From contig NZ_VJVW01000003.1 of the NCBI RefSeq assembly GCF_009735585.1, forward strand, positions 124,001-188,000: a stretch of 64,000 nucleotides of DNA, written 5' to 3'. The position numbers and the translations under genes are program-made. This DNA is from Christiangramia aestuarii. GTDB lineage: Bacteria; Bacteroidota; Bacteroidia; Flavobacteriales; Flavobacteriaceae. Position 1 is the stretch's first letter. Every line of letters starts with the position of its first letter. Shown here piece by piece: positions 52,301-61,611 of the stretch. The notes beneath the pieces are model-generated. The model was not told the origin of the DNA. It was given only the letters and a program-made list of their open reading frames with translations, and made no database searches.

Positions 52301-53281
52301 ATGGAAAAATCGACATCAGAAAAAATAAAATTAGGGGTCTTTGTGGTCATAGGAATGCTTATTCTCATCACAGCCCTCTATTTCATTGGTAACCGGCAAC
52401 ATTTGTTCACCAGGAACATGAAGGTCTATGCTGAATTTGAAAATGTGAATGGTCTCCAGATAGGCAATAATGTTAGATACTCCGGGATCAATGTTGGTAA
52501 TGTGAGCAGGATAGAAATGATAGGAGATGCCAGGATCGTGGTCCAGATGATGGTGGAGGAGTCTACTGGAAGTTTTATTAAAAAAGACGCGATCGCTTCT
52601 ATTGGATCAGATGGACTGGTGGGGAGCATGGTCGTGAACATCCTTCCTGGACAGGAAGACCTGGCCGCGATAAAACCTGGCGATACCATTGAGACCTATA
52701 GCAGGATTGGCGCAGATGATATGCTCTCTACCCTAAACGTGACCAATGAAAACGCGGCCCTGCTTACGTCAGACCTTCTGAAGATCACAGATAAGATCCT
52801 TGAAGCCAAAGGGACCCTGGGGGTGCTTGTTAGTGACACTACCCTGGCTAGCGATATCAAACTGACCCTAACCAATCTAAAGGAAACCAGTGAGCAAACT
52901 TCTAGAGCCATGAAGAAAATAAACCGGGAATTATCCAAGATCAATATGCAGGAAAGCGTGGCGGGAACTTTATTAAATGATACCGTTTCAAGGAACCGGG
53001 TGGAAAACCTCATTAGGAACCTAGACTCTACCAGCAATCAGATTAAAGAAATTACCAAAAGTGTAGATGCTATGGTCAGCGAAATTAGAGATGGTCAGGG
53101 AGCCTTGAATTATCTCACACAAGATCAGGAACTGGTCAAAAACATAGATACGACCATGATCAATATCAAGGAGTCTTCCCTTAAACTGAATGAAAATATG
53201 GAAGCACTAAGGCATAACTGGCTTTTTCGAGGATATTTCAGAAGACTGGAGCGCAGGGAAAGAAGAGAAACCGGTAATTAA
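52301..53281 (+). CDS. mlaD: MlaD-type MCE domain protein
   Basis: A 326-residue protein with an N-terminal TM helix (LGVFVVIGMLILITALYFIG), one MCE domain (about 38-125: VYAEFENVNGLQIGNNVRYSGINVGNVSRIEM, GSDGLVGSMVVNILPG) and a long helical C-terminal part (about 145-310, coiled-coil-like) ending REERRETGN-like basic tail. It threads lipids from the permease toward the outer membrane. Longer than E. coli MlaD (183), as in MlaD of Bacteroidota. mlaB and mlaC are not adjacent. Confidence 0.93.
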   Translation: MEKSTSEKIKLGVFVVIGMLILITALYFIGNRQHLFTRNMKVYAEFENVNGLQIGNNVRYSGINVGNVSRIEMIGDARIVVQMMVEESTGSFIKKDAIASIGSDGLVGSMVVNILPGQEDLAAIKPGDTIETYSRIGADDMLSTLNVTNENAALLTSDLLKITDKILEAKGTLGVLVSDTTLASDIKLTLTNLKETSEQTSRAMKKINRELSKINMQESVAGTLLNDTVSRNRVENLIRNLDSTSNQIKEITKSVDAMVSEIRDGQGALNYLTQDQELVKNIDTTMINIKESSLKLNENMEALRHNWLFRGYFRRLERRERRETGN

Positions 53282-53357
53282 AGATAGTTTAACAGCTCTT
53301 GCCTAAATCTTAACTTTATGAGGCAAGACAATTCCTTAACTTGGAAATAACCAAAAA

Positions 53358-53912
53358 ATGAGAATTATGAGAATTGCCTTGATTTGTTTTTTATTTCCAG
53401 CCTTACTGACTGCCCAGAAAGTTGCTGATAAATTTACTCTTTCCCCTGCTGGATTCGAAGATTCCGTGATCAGAGAGTACCCTGGGAAATCAGATTCAGA
53501 CCTTTTCCTGGCTACCAGAAGGTGGGCAGATAATATTATTTCTAACCCGAACGAGGCTATCAGCCGGGAGGTAGAGAACCAATATCTTGAGTATAAGGTT
53601 TTTGTACCACAGGCTTTTTCCATAGAGAACGAAGGAAAGGTCTATACGTGGGATGCCATGTTCGACCTGGGTTTGAGATATAAGGATGAAGCTATTCGTT
53701 ATGATGTGGAGATCGTGGAACTTTCAAGTCCAGATGCTCCAGCTTTTCAGATCGTTGGTGGAAAGAACGACTGGGCTTTTTATGCCGAGAATAACCAGCC
53801 TTACCCGCTTACTACAGATGCCCGTAAAGTCATGGAAGAAATCGTGAACGATTTTATTAGAGGAATTTCAGCCTATGTGAACAGGGATGCAGAAATACCC
53901 GAAAAGGAATGA
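53358..53912 (+). CDS. Exported protein, DUF4468-like
   Basis: A 184-residue protein with signal peptide (IALICFLFPALLTAQ). The mature part DKFTLSPAGFEDSVIREYPGKSDSDLFLATRRWADNIISNPNEAI resembles the start of DUF4468 (TBP-like fold, which opens with a Tyr-rich or Gly-x-S-Ala-x-x-Leu-x-x-x-x-x-x-Trp pattern). The rest has LEYKVFVPQAFSIEN and YDVEIVEL strands. It is 76 nt downstream of mlaD, maybe a separate unit. Which of two in-frame ATGs (53358 or 53367) is used is unclear. Function unknown. Confidence 0.65.
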   Translation: MRIMRIALICFLFPALLTAQKVADKFTLSPAGFEDSVIREYPGKSDSDLFLATRRWADNIISNPNEAISREVENQYLEYKVFVPQAFSIENEGKVYTWDAMFDLGLRYKDEAIRYDVEIVELSSPDAPAFQIVGGKNDWAFYAENNQPYPLTTDARKVMEEIVNDFIRGISAYVNRDAEIPEKE

Positions 53913-53936
53913 TGAAATATATGTATATTAAAATAA

Positions 53937-53966
53937 AAAAGGCCGCTATTTTTAGTGGTCTTTTTT
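53937..53966 (+). terminator. Rho-independent terminator after the DUF4468-like gene
   Basis: AAAAGGCCGCTA (53937-53948) pairs with TAGTGGTCTTTT (53953-53964; two G-U pairs). Confidence 0.82.
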
Positions 53967-53982
53967 GTTTTACTTTCGGTTT

Positions 53983-54002
53983 AATATGACCTAAATCATA
54001 TT
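53983..54002 (+). promoter_or_regulatory. Crp/Fnr-like palindromic operator before the universal stress protein gene
   Basis: AATATGA-CCTAAA-TCATATT is a perfect 7-bp inverted repeat with a 6-nt spacer, containing the TGA-N6-TCA core of Crp/Fnr-family sites. The -7 element TATTTTTA (54022-54029) lies downstream; with a start site about 6 nt further, the operator centre is near -42, a class II activator position. The -33 element is missing, as expected for an activated promoter. Confidence 0.6.
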
Positions 54003-54050
54003 TTATCAGGTAATTACTGCTTATTTTTAAGTTCATTTAAGAAAAAGATC

Positions 54051-54884
54051 ATGAAACGTATTCTCCTACCAACCGATTTTTCAGATATCGCCGAATATGC
54101 GCTTAAGTATGCTGCCAACCTTGCAGAAAAATATAGTGCCGAGATCGTCGCTTTGTATATGATTAACCGCGAAGATGCATTCCTTAGCAGGAAAGAGGCT
54201 ATGGAATTATATGAAAACATAGATTACCATAAGCGCATTAATGATTCCTTCAAAAAATTCCTGGATAAGGATTTCTTGGAAGGTATTAAAGTTTCAACAG
54301 AGATCAAAAGGCAGGTAGAATTTGAAAAAATAACCGATCTAACAGACAACCTGAATGTCGATCTGATCGTGATGGGGTCTCATGGAGCTCATGGGGTTGG
54401 CGGAATGTTCATAGGTTCTAATGCAGAGAAGGTGATCAGGACCTCAGAAGTTCCAGTACTGGTGGTAAAGAAAACCCAACCATTCTTCAAACTAAAAAAA
54501 GTGATCATGGCCTGTGATCTTAATCTCGATATGGTAGAAGCTTTTAAAAAGGCTAAAAAGTTCCTCAGGGATAATTCTCTCGATTACGAGATGGTCTATG
54601 TGAATACTCCTGAAGATTTTCTTAGTACCGGACTTATGCAAACAGAGGTGAATAAATTCTTCGCTGAGCAGGGAATAAGGGAGGCAGATATTGACGATAA
54701 GGTCATTTTTTATAATGACTTTAATATTGAAGCCGGAATATTCAATTATGCCGATGAAGTGAAAGCAGATCTTATCGTCCTACTAACTCACGGTAGAAAG
54801 GGACTGGCCCGGTTGATCTATAACAGCTATGGAGAAAAAATGGCCAATCATTCAGATATTCCTGTTCTTACAGTAAAAGCCTGA
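54051..54884 (+). CDS. Universal stress protein with two Usp domains
   Basis: A 277-residue tandem UspA protein. Domain 1 starts KRILLPTDFSDIAEYALKYAANLAEKY (about 2-28) and ends with the ATP-binding motif GSHGAHGVGGMFIGSNAEKVIRTSEVPVLVVK (about 109-140; G-x2-G-x9-G-S). Domain 2 (about 147-277) has KADLIVLLTHGRKGLARLIYNSYGEKMANHSDIPVLTVK, a second similar motif. Usp proteins accumulate under stress, hypoxia or starvation. Preceded by the Crp/Fnr-like site; P-type ATPase gene follows 103 nt later. Confidence 0.93.
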   Translation: MKRILLPTDFSDIAEYALKYAANLAEKYSAEIVALYMINREDAFLSRKEAMELYENIDYHKRINDSFKKFLDKDFLEGIKVSTEIKRQVEFEKITDLTDNLNVDLIVMGSHGAHGVGGMFIGSNAEKVIRTSEVPVLVVKKTQPFFKLKKVIMACDLNLDMVEAFKKAKKFLRDNSLDYEMVYVNTPEDFLSTGLMQTEVNKFFAEQGIREADIDDKVIFYNDFNIEAGIFNYADEVKADLIVLLTHGRKGLARLIYNSYGEKMANHSDIPVLTVKA

Positions 54885-54987
54885 TCTTTCTAAATTAGAA
54901 ATTCAAATTATTTTCCAAGAGGACAAGGTCTTAAAACTGCTTATTTTCAATAAATTAACCTTATGAAATAAATCTAGTTTTATCCCA

Positions 54988-57621
54988 ATGCTCAGTAATC
55001 CTCATTCGTTAGCGGTCGAAGAAGTTATAGCTCAACTTGGCTCGAACCAGCTATCAGGATTAAATGAACAGGAGTCTGCTAAAAGATTAAAAAGCTTTGG
55101 GCCAAACGTGCTTAGCCGGAATAAACCAAAAAATGCCTGGCAGATACTTCTTGAACAGCTCTTAAGTCCAATAGTCTATATCCTCATAGGGGCTATGTTT
55201 CTAGCCTTCTTTTTCAGTGAAACTATCGAAGCTTTGGCCATTTTACTGGTGATCATCATCAATACCCTTATTGGCTTCGTGATGGAGTACCAGGCTATTA
55301 AGTCTTTTACAGCCTTAGAAAAAATGGTGCAGACCAATACGAGGGTTTTAAGGAATGCCAAGGAAATAGATCTCGCCTCCAGGTTTCTTGTTCCGGGTGA
55401 TATAATTCTTTTAAATGCAGGAGATGTGGTGCCTGCCGATGCCCGAATCATTCAGCAGGAAAGCCTCTTGCTTAAGGAATCCATGTTAACCGGAGAAAGT
55501 GCTGAGGTTTCCAAAAATAAGGAAGTCCTTGCGGAGGAAACAAGGATCACCGAGCAAAAAAACATGCTTTTTAATGGTACCCTGGTTTCTCGAGGTAACG
55601 CCAAAGCTATAGTTACATCTACCGGGGATCAAACAGCCATTGGGGAAATCAGTAGTCTTACCCAGCAGAAAAATGAAAAACGGGCTCCTCTTCAAAAGAA
55701 ATTAAGCAGTCTTACCAACTGGTTGATTGTCCTTACTCTTGGCCTGGCGGGGATCATTGTACTTACCGGCTTTCTGGGGTCTAATGATGCCGAGCTTATG
55801 CTGAAAACAGGAATAGCTCTGGCGGTGGCAGCCATTCCGGAAGGGCTTCCTGTGGTTGCGACCATTACGCTAGCCAGGGGCATGCTGAAGTTATCAAAAC
55901 AAAAAGTGGTTATTAAAAAACTGGAATCGGTACAAACCCTTGGAGAAACCAATATTATCTGTACAGATAAAACCGGAACCCTCACAGAAAATAAAATGCA
56001 TGTGAGCAAAATCGAGGTCGAAAATGCTAGAATTGGATCTTCAGATTTTCCGGCGTTAAGCCAGGAGCAACTTGAAATTTATGAGCTGGTAAAGGTTGCG
56101 GTTCTGTGCAATAACTCTAATCCGGAAAAATCGAATAATCATGGAGATGCTATCGATGAGGCTTTGATCGACTTTGTTCAAAGCACTAGTTTCAAAATGC
56201 CCGACATACTAAAATACTATCCTGAGGTAAGGGAACTGGCTTTCGACGTGGAAAAAAAATTAATGGCGACCGTTAATCAATATGATAATGGATTCATAGT
56301 TCATGTAAAAGGGGCTCCGGAAAATATCCTGGAACGTTGCAATTTTATTTACCGGACCGGCAAAATTGAAGAATTTGAGAATAAAGAAGAATGGCTGGAA
56401 AAGGTAGAGGTTATGGCTTCGGAAGGTTTGAAGGTACTTGCTTTCGCTAATAAAAGCATCTATGCTGTGGAAGAGGAAAAGCCTATGCTAAGCGACCTGG
56501 TATTTATAGGAATCTCCGGCTTTTTAGACCCTCCCCGGGAGGATATAGCCCAAACTATAAAGATCTATAATGAAGCAGGGATTTCAGTAAAGATGATCAC
56601 GGGAGACCATCCCGGCACAGCCAGTAACATAGCCCGGGCCATAGGTATTATAAAAGAAGAAAATAATGAAAAGCCGATCCTGGGAACCTGGTATCCCGAT
56701 TTTTCAACTTTAGATGCTGAAAATAAGAACCTGGTACTAAAGGCCAGTGTTTTTGCCAGGATGTTGCCCGCCCAGAAACTTGATCTGGTAAGATTCTTTC
56801 AGAAAAACGAAGGAGTTGTCGGAATGCTGGGAGATGGGGTTAACGATGCCCCTGCACTTAAGGAAGCCGATATTGGAATAGCCATGGGAGTACGAGGAAC
56901 TGAAGCGGCAAAAGAAGTCGCCGATGTGATTCTTCTTGATGATAAATTTACCGCGATCAGGCTTGCTATCCAGCAAGGTCGTGCCATATTTGAAAATATC
57001 AGATATTTCGTGATCTTTCTGATCTCTTGTAACCTGGCTGAGGTAATCTCGGTTTCCATCGCTTCATTTACCGATCTGCCACTTCCCTTACTTCCCATGC
57101 AAATACTTTACCTTAACCTGGTCACCGATATTTTCCCCGCCTTGGCCCTAGGGATGGGCAAGGGGAGTAAAGGTATTATGAAAAATCGACCAAGACCAGC
57201 AGGAGAAGAATTACTAACAAGGAAGCACTGGATGGCTACAATTACCTACGGATTATCAATTACCCTGAGCGTGATTGGAATTGTGATCTTCGCTCACGAG
57301 TTTCTTGGATCTACTTTGAAGGAAACCAATAATATGGCATTTAATACCCTTGTACTGGCGCAGCTTATCAATATTTTTAATTTGCCCAAAAAAGGCACCT
57401 CCTTCTTCAAGAATGAGATCACTGCTAATAAATGGGTCTGGATCGCCCTGCTAGTATCTATTTTTATTACCTACCTGGGATATAGGATCGAATTCCTGGC
57501 AGAGATACTTTCCCTGGGCAGCCTGAGTTTTCGCGAAGTAATCATCTCTGTGATTTTTGCCTTAGGCTCCCTACTAATTTCACAACTAATCAAAAGCAGC
57601 GGAATTTTTAAGGGCAACTAG
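54988..57621 (+). CDS. P2A-type cation-transporting (Ca2+-like) ATPase
   Basis: An 877-residue P-type ATPase: cation_ATPase_N (LAVEEVIAQLGSNQLSGLNEQESAKRLKSFGPNVL), actuator motif LTGESAEVSK (about 168), membrane site AAIPEGLPVVATITLARG (PEGLP in M4, typical of SERCA-type Ca2+ pumps), phosphorylation ICTDKTGTLTENKM (Asp near 329), nucleotide domain with KGAPE, MITGDHPGTA and MLGDGVNDAPALKEADIGIAMG, then LNLVTDIFPALALGMG in M6. NLVTD is the P2A Ca2+ site motif. It probably exports Ca2+ or Mn2+. TerC gene is convergent with no gap. Confidence 0.93.
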   Translation: MLSNPHSLAVEEVIAQLGSNQLSGLNEQESAKRLKSFGPNVLSRNKPKNAWQILLEQLLSPIVYILIGAMFLAFFFSETIEALAILLVIIINTLIGFVMEYQAIKSFTALEKMVQTNTRVLRNAKEIDLASRFLVPGDIILLNAGDVVPADARIIQQESLLLKESMLTGESAEVSKNKEVLAEETRITEQKNMLFNGTLVSRGNAKAIVTSTGDQTAIGEISSLTQQKNEKRAPLQKKLSSLTNWLIVLTLGLAGIIVLTGFLGSNDAELMLKTGIALAVAAIPEGLPVVATITLARGMLKLSKQKVVIKKLESVQTLGETNIICTDKTGTLTENKMHVSKIEVENARIGSSDFPALSQEQLEIYELVKVAVLCNNSNPEKSNNHGDAIDEALIDFVQSTSFKMPDILKYYPEVRELAFDVEKKLMATVNQYDNGFIVHVKGAPENILERCNFIYRTGKIEEFENKEEWLEKVEVMASEGLKVLAFANKSIYAVEEEKPMLSDLVFIGISGFLDPPREDIAQTIKIYNEAGISVKMITGDHPGTASNIARAIGIIKEENNEKPILGTWYPDFSTLDAENKNLVLKASVFARMLPAQKLDLVRFFQKNEGVVGMLGDGVNDAPALKEADIGIAMGVRGTEAAKEVADVILLDDKFTAIRLAIQQGRAIFENIRYFVIFLISCNLAEVISVSIASFTDLPLPLLPMQILYLNLVTDIFPALALGMGKGSKGIMKNRPRPAGEELLTRKHWMATITYGLSITLSVIGIVIFAHEFLGSTLKETNNMAFNTLVLAQLINIFNLPKKGTSFFKNEITANKWVWIALLVSIFITYLGYRIEFLAEILSLGSLSFREVIISVIFALGSLLISQLIKSSGIFKGN

Positions 57622-58605
57622 CTATTCTGTATTGGTTAAGGGTGATGCTTCCCCGTGTTTAAGGGATAGCAGGATGGCCCCTGTAAGAACGAGGCTGATG
57701 AAAACAAGGGATATCCAAATGGGGATTTCAAAATGTTCGCTTAAAAGGAATTTTATACCAACAAAAGCAAGGATGATCCCAAGGCCTTCATTAAGATATA
57801 TAAACCTGTCTTTCATATCGGCCAGCAGGAAACAAAGTGCTCTCAGGCCCAGGATAGCAAATGCATTGGAGCTTATTACAATAAACTTATCTGTAGTAAC
57901 TGCAAGTATCGCTGGGATAGAATCCAGGGCGAATATAACGTCTGTTAATTCAACAATGATTAGAACTACGAATAGGGGTGTAGCCAGTCTTTTCCCATTT
58001 TCTTTTACAAAGAATTTATCTTCCTTGTAATGATCTGTTTGTGGGATCACTTTTTTAGCCCATCTAAAAATTCTGTTTTCTTCCGGGTTGGTATCGGCCA
58101 TATCACTCTTAAAGATCTTATAGGCGGTAAAAAGCAGAAAGGCACCAAAGATATATACTATCCAGTCTACATTTTCGATAAGGGCAATACCTCCAATAAT
58201 GAAAATGACCCTAAGAACAAGCGCCCCGAAGATCCCCCAGAACAGTACTTCGTGCTGATATTTTTGAGGAACCTTAAAATAAGTGAATATAACCGCCCAG
58301 AGAAATACATTATCCATAGACAGGGACTTTTCAATAAGGTAGCCGGTAATATATTCCCCTGCGGCATCAGTTCCCTGCCACCAGGCTACGACCCCGGTAA
58401 AGGCAAGCCCCAGGCTTATCCAACCGGCGCTGTACCAGGCAGCTTCCCTGGTATTTATCTTGTGCGGGTTACGCATTACTAGCTTTAAATCAACCAGTAA
58501 GAGCAAAGCAATGAATGCAGCGAAACTTACCCATATCCAAGGAGATATCTGAGTAGTTGCCTGGCCGGCAGCCATTGAAAATAAAGGAAAAGCAGTTAGG
58601 TTCAT
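57622..58605 (-). CDS. TerC family membrane protein (Alx-type)
   Basis: A 327-residue protein with about eight TM helices. The TerC signature: EYITGYLIEKSLSMDNVFLWAVIF (about 87-110), RVIFIIGGIALI, and FVVLIIVELTDVIFALDSIPAILAVTTDKFIVISSNAFAILGLRALCFLLADM (about 214-266) with the conserved Asp in SxDNVF and ELTD-x7-DS. Alx-like TerC proteins are linked to Mn2+ or other metal efflux and tellurite resistance. Its neighbour on the other strand is a Ca2+/Mn2+-type pump, which would fit metal homeostasis. Confidence 0.95.
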   Translation of the reverse strand: MNLTAFPLFSMAAGQATTQISPWIWVSFAAFIALLLLVDLKLVMRNPHKINTREAAWYSAGWISLGLAFTGVVAWWQGTDAAGEYITGYLIEKSLSMDNVFLWAVIFTYFKVPQKYQHEVLFWGIFGALVLRVIFIIGGIALIENVDWIVYIFGAFLLFTAYKIFKSDMADTNPEENRIFRWAKKVIPQTDHYKEDKFFVKENGKRLATPLFVVLIIVELTDVIFALDSIPAILAVTTDKFIVISSNAFAILGLRALCFLLADMKDRFIYLNEGLGIILAFVGIKFLLSEHFEIPIWISLVFISLVLTGAILLSLKHGEASPLTNTE

Positions 58606-58694
58606 AAGATTATATATGAACCCAAATTAAAGTGAATTCCCAGACAATCTATCTGATTTTAAAAGAATTATAACATGAATTAATTTATAGGTTT

Positions 58695-59924
58695 TTAGGC
58701 CTGTAGGCATTGATTAGATCTCATTTTTTCCAGAACTAATTCAAGATCATCTTCCAGGATATTTCCTGAACTGGTATGGCAGAATGGACATAAGTTTATA
58801 CCTCCATTCGAATCTATATATAGGCCACGGTTATTAGTGCTAAGACAGGTATTTCTACGTTGGTAATATTCGTGGTAGCAAATGATAGGATATTCGAGGT
58901 ATTCATCATTGAAATTATAGGTTTCAAAAACAGATTCCAGCAAATTGATTTGGGGGGCACTCAGGTTGATCTCGGAATTTTGATAATGTCCAACCTTTTT
59001 AGGTTCTATAAATTGAATAAACGAGACACCGAGGCTTTTACCTAATTCCATATAACTGGTCAAATTCTTTTTGGTAACGAATTCTTTAGTGGTACAAATA
59101 GATAAGGTTACCAGCAGGTCTTGATTTACAGCATTTTTCGCAGCTTCAATACTCCAGGAATAGGCATTTTTATTATTTCTGAAATGATTATGTTCAGTTT
59201 CTTCATGATGGTCCAGGCTAATGAATATTCCGGTAAGCCCGGCAGCCTTCAGTTTAGCGGCTTTTTCTTCAGTAAGCTGAAAGCCAGATGTGTTTAACCA
59301 GAGGTCAGTTTTGCTTCCTGCGAAATTTAGAAGCTCCAGGACTAGATCGAATTTTATTAGAGGTTCCCCACCGGTAAGATAGATTTGCGATACCCCTAAG
59401 TTTTGAAGTTTCTTGATGCTCTGTTTTAAATTTTCCTCCCGTAAAACCTCTTTCCTGTTTAGCCTGTTCCATTCGTAACAGTGCTCACATTTTAAAGGGC
59501 ATTTATTGGTAATGGCCAGGAAAACATGGTTTAATTTGTTGGCAGGATATTTCAGCTTTTTATACCTGTTGAGTTCAGAAAGGATAAACTCCCTGAAATT
59601 AGCTGCATTTATGGCGGGCGCATAAAGGCTGGTAAAATACTTATTACCCACAGAGGCCATCTTTTTTATTTTGTAGTTACCCAGAAATGTTGCCCTTAGC
59701 TCGTAAAGATGGTTTAGAGCACCAAACCAATGTCTGGGATTAATGTAACTTTGAATGATCCAGGAGATTATCCTCAATTTCAATCTGAATAACTCCAGGT
59801 TTTTCCTTGATCCGGTAATAAGACATGGAGATTTTATTTCCTTCGTATCCCTCGAGTTTTCACCAGGAAAGACCTTGTTAGCCGCTACCGGAATTTTTGA
59901 ATGATGATAGGCGCTATAATGCAT
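58695..59924 (-). CDS. Radical SAM enzyme with SPASM-like C-terminal cysteines
   Basis: From ATG 59924 the product has 409 residues. Residues about 1-130 are helical and basic with no known domain. The radical SAM motif NKCPLKCEHCYEW (CxxxCxxC, Cys142/146/149) is followed by YLTGGEPLIKFD and LNTSGFQLT. The C-terminal part has CLSTNNRGLYIDSNGGINLCPFCHTSSGNI and a last CLQ, a SPASM/twitch-like set that can hold an auxiliary Fe-S cluster. An upstream ATG (59969) would lie 45 nt further into the preceding gene. The ATG overlaps the end of the lipoprotein gene by 11 nt, so the two are coupled. Substrate unknown. Confidence 0.85.
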   Translation of the reverse strand: MHYSAYHHSKIPVAANKVFPGENSRDTKEIKSPCLITGSRKNLELFRLKLRIISWIIQSYINPRHWFGALNHLYELRATFLGNYKIKKMASVGNKYFTSLYAPAINAANFREFILSELNRYKKLKYPANKLNHVFLAITNKCPLKCEHCYEWNRLNRKEVLREENLKQSIKKLQNLGVSQIYLTGGEPLIKFDLVLELLNFAGSKTDLWLNTSGFQLTEEKAAKLKAAGLTGIFISLDHHEETEHNHFRNNKNAYSWSIEAAKNAVNQDLLVTLSICTTKEFVTKKNLTSYMELGKSLGVSFIQFIEPKKVGHYQNSEINLSAPQINLLESVFETYNFNDEYLEYPIICYHEYYQRRNTCLSTNNRGLYIDSNGGINLCPFCHTSSGNILEDDLELVLEKMRSNQCLQA

Positions 59925-61611
59925 AATCAACAGATTTTTCCGGTTCCCAGGACTTAAGCATATTTTCAAATTCTGTTTTTGAGAATTCGGTAAAATAACC
60001 AGGTCTCTTGAATTTTAATAATTCTGTAAAGTTTGGAATTCCTTCGTAGTCTCTAATATAATTATAATAGCCTTTGTTTTTGATGAAAAGGCTTCTCTGG
60101 TAAGCTTCCGGGATGGGAGGTGCTTCAAAGAAAATTTCAACATATTCTCCTGGAAATTTTTGAGTTAGGTATTCTCCGTCGTTTTTATCGATCAGCCGGC
60201 TTACTTCAACGCCGTTCTGGGTTACAGCTCTTGCCGGTTTTAAGACCTTGACTTCAGAAGTATTAGAAGATGAAAAACTTATTGCCGCCTGGTCAATTTC
60301 CCAGAACCTTAAACCAGTTTCAAGTTTTATTTCGATCTCGTTAGAGGGAACACCTTGTAGGTCAATATTTAAGCCGATATCCCGAAAAGCCATAGGACCC
60401 GTGGAGGAGATCTTTTCCTCCAGTACCCACTTGCCATTTCTTTTAACATATACATTTAAAGGGATATGCTGAGACTCCTGCCAATCCCTGGATTCAGACA
60501 GGCTAAAATCCTGCTGCTGTTTTTGGAAACTGTGGTAATAATCCCCAAATTTTTCATTGAACTTTCCAAAAATATAATCCAGCCACATAGCATTTTTTAG
60601 TCTGAGATGTAAGCTGATATTTTCGTTTTGTTCTTTTCTGGGGAAATGCAAGCTAAGCTCTCCCAAAAGTTCATTTGCGATCGATGGCTGATCAAATCCG
60701 AAATACTTTTCGTCATCTAGTGATACCAGGTCTGTAACCGGAATTCCGTTACTTAACGCCAATGCCGGGAAGATCATTTCTTCAAGTATTACCGGTCTGC
60801 CTTCCGGATCTATTAGAACCTGATGCTCTAATGGATGGTCTATATAAAGCATTTCTACCAGGTCTGTATGCTGGACCTCAAGAAGTTCGTTGCTGATCTT
60901 TATTTTATATTCACCATCCTTTAAACACATATTATCAAGTATCAGGTAATCCATATTCTGGGCATTCCTTATGATGTTCCCTGGGTAAAGCTCTCCGTTA
61001 AATACATAATTCTCGCCATCGTGTGCATAGATATAAGGGCAGGAACTTTTAGTAAGGGCAAAGATTATAAGGGCAAGAGCAAGAATTCCAATCGTGCTAC
61101 CTACCACGTTGATGATGGTCCTGCCAACATTCTTGTCTACCACGGCAATGCGGTCTATCGCAGAAATAGGAATTGAGGTTTCTCCTAACTCAAGCTGCTG
61201 ATCACTTTTTAAATAAATATGGATCTCGTTTAAAGGATCTGTCTTTCTGGTATTGTACCGGTAGGTCTTTTTGATCTTAATATCTGGACTTTTTTTATGA
61301 AGATGTCTTTCGCTAACCTCCAGCAATTCCCCGCTGAACATTTCATTTTCTGTATCCAGCTGGACGTTATCCAGATGATATTGTTCATTAGCCGTGTGCA
61401 CCACCAAATACTTTTGTTCCTGGTTAAATCTTCTTATCTGCTCCTGTTTCTGAGCAGCATTTTCAGACTTTACTTCCTTTACCTTGAAATAGGAGCAGGA
61501 GAATATCAGGTTGAGCAGTGAAAAAGCAAAGACCAGGCAGGTTGCTCTCAACAGCGTCCTTCTTTTTCTAATAAGGCTAATGGGGCTTCCGATTATTCCT
61601 GATTCTTTCAT
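59914..61611 (-). CDS. Unusual lipoprotein with internal TM segment, coupled to a radical SAM gene
   Basis: From ATG 61611 the protein has 565 residues: LVFAFSLLNLIFSC is a lipobox-type signal with a basic N terminus (RKRRTLLR). Residues about 35-160 are beta-like (YLVVHTANEQYHLDNVQLD). Then a TM helix (TIINVVGSTIGILALALIIFAL) leads to SSCPYIYAHDGENYVFNGELYPGNI, a pattern seen in a family of bacterial hypothetical proteins. A long C-terminal region follows with no known domain. The start at 61620 is TTG, so 61611 is preferred. The radical SAM gene follows with 11-nt overlap. Function unknown. Confidence 0.75.
   Translation of the reverse strand: MKESGIIGSPISLIRKRRTLLRATCLVFAFSLLNLIFSCSYFKVKEVKSENAAQKQEQIRRFNQEQKYLVVHTANEQYHLDNVQLDTENEMFSGELLEVSERHLHKKSPDIKIKKTYRYNTRKTDPLNEIHIYLKSDQQLELGETSIPISAIDRIAVVDKNVGRTIINVVGSTIGILALALIIFALTKSSCPYIYAHDGENYVFNGELYPGNIIRNAQNMDYLILDNMCLKDGEYKIKISNELLEVQHTDLVEMLYIDHPLEHQVLIDPEGRPVILEEMIFPALALSNGIPVTDLVSLDDEKYFGFDQPSIANELLGELSLHFPRKEQNENISLHLRLKNAMWLDYIFGKFNEKFGDYYHSFQKQQQDFSLSESRDWQESQHIPLNVYVKRNGKWVLEEKISSTGPMAFRDIGLNIDLQGVPSNEIEIKLETGLRFWEIDQAAISFSSSNTSEVKVLKPARAVTQNGVEVSRLIDKNDGEYLTQKFPGEYVEIFFEAPPIPEAYQRSLFIKNKGYYNYIRDYEGIPNFTELLKFKRPGYFTEFSKTEFENMLKSWEPEKSVDYAL

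Noticed and set aside
58030-58482. 150-codon + strand frame over terC
   Set aside because: Antisense shadow of a conserved membrane protein.
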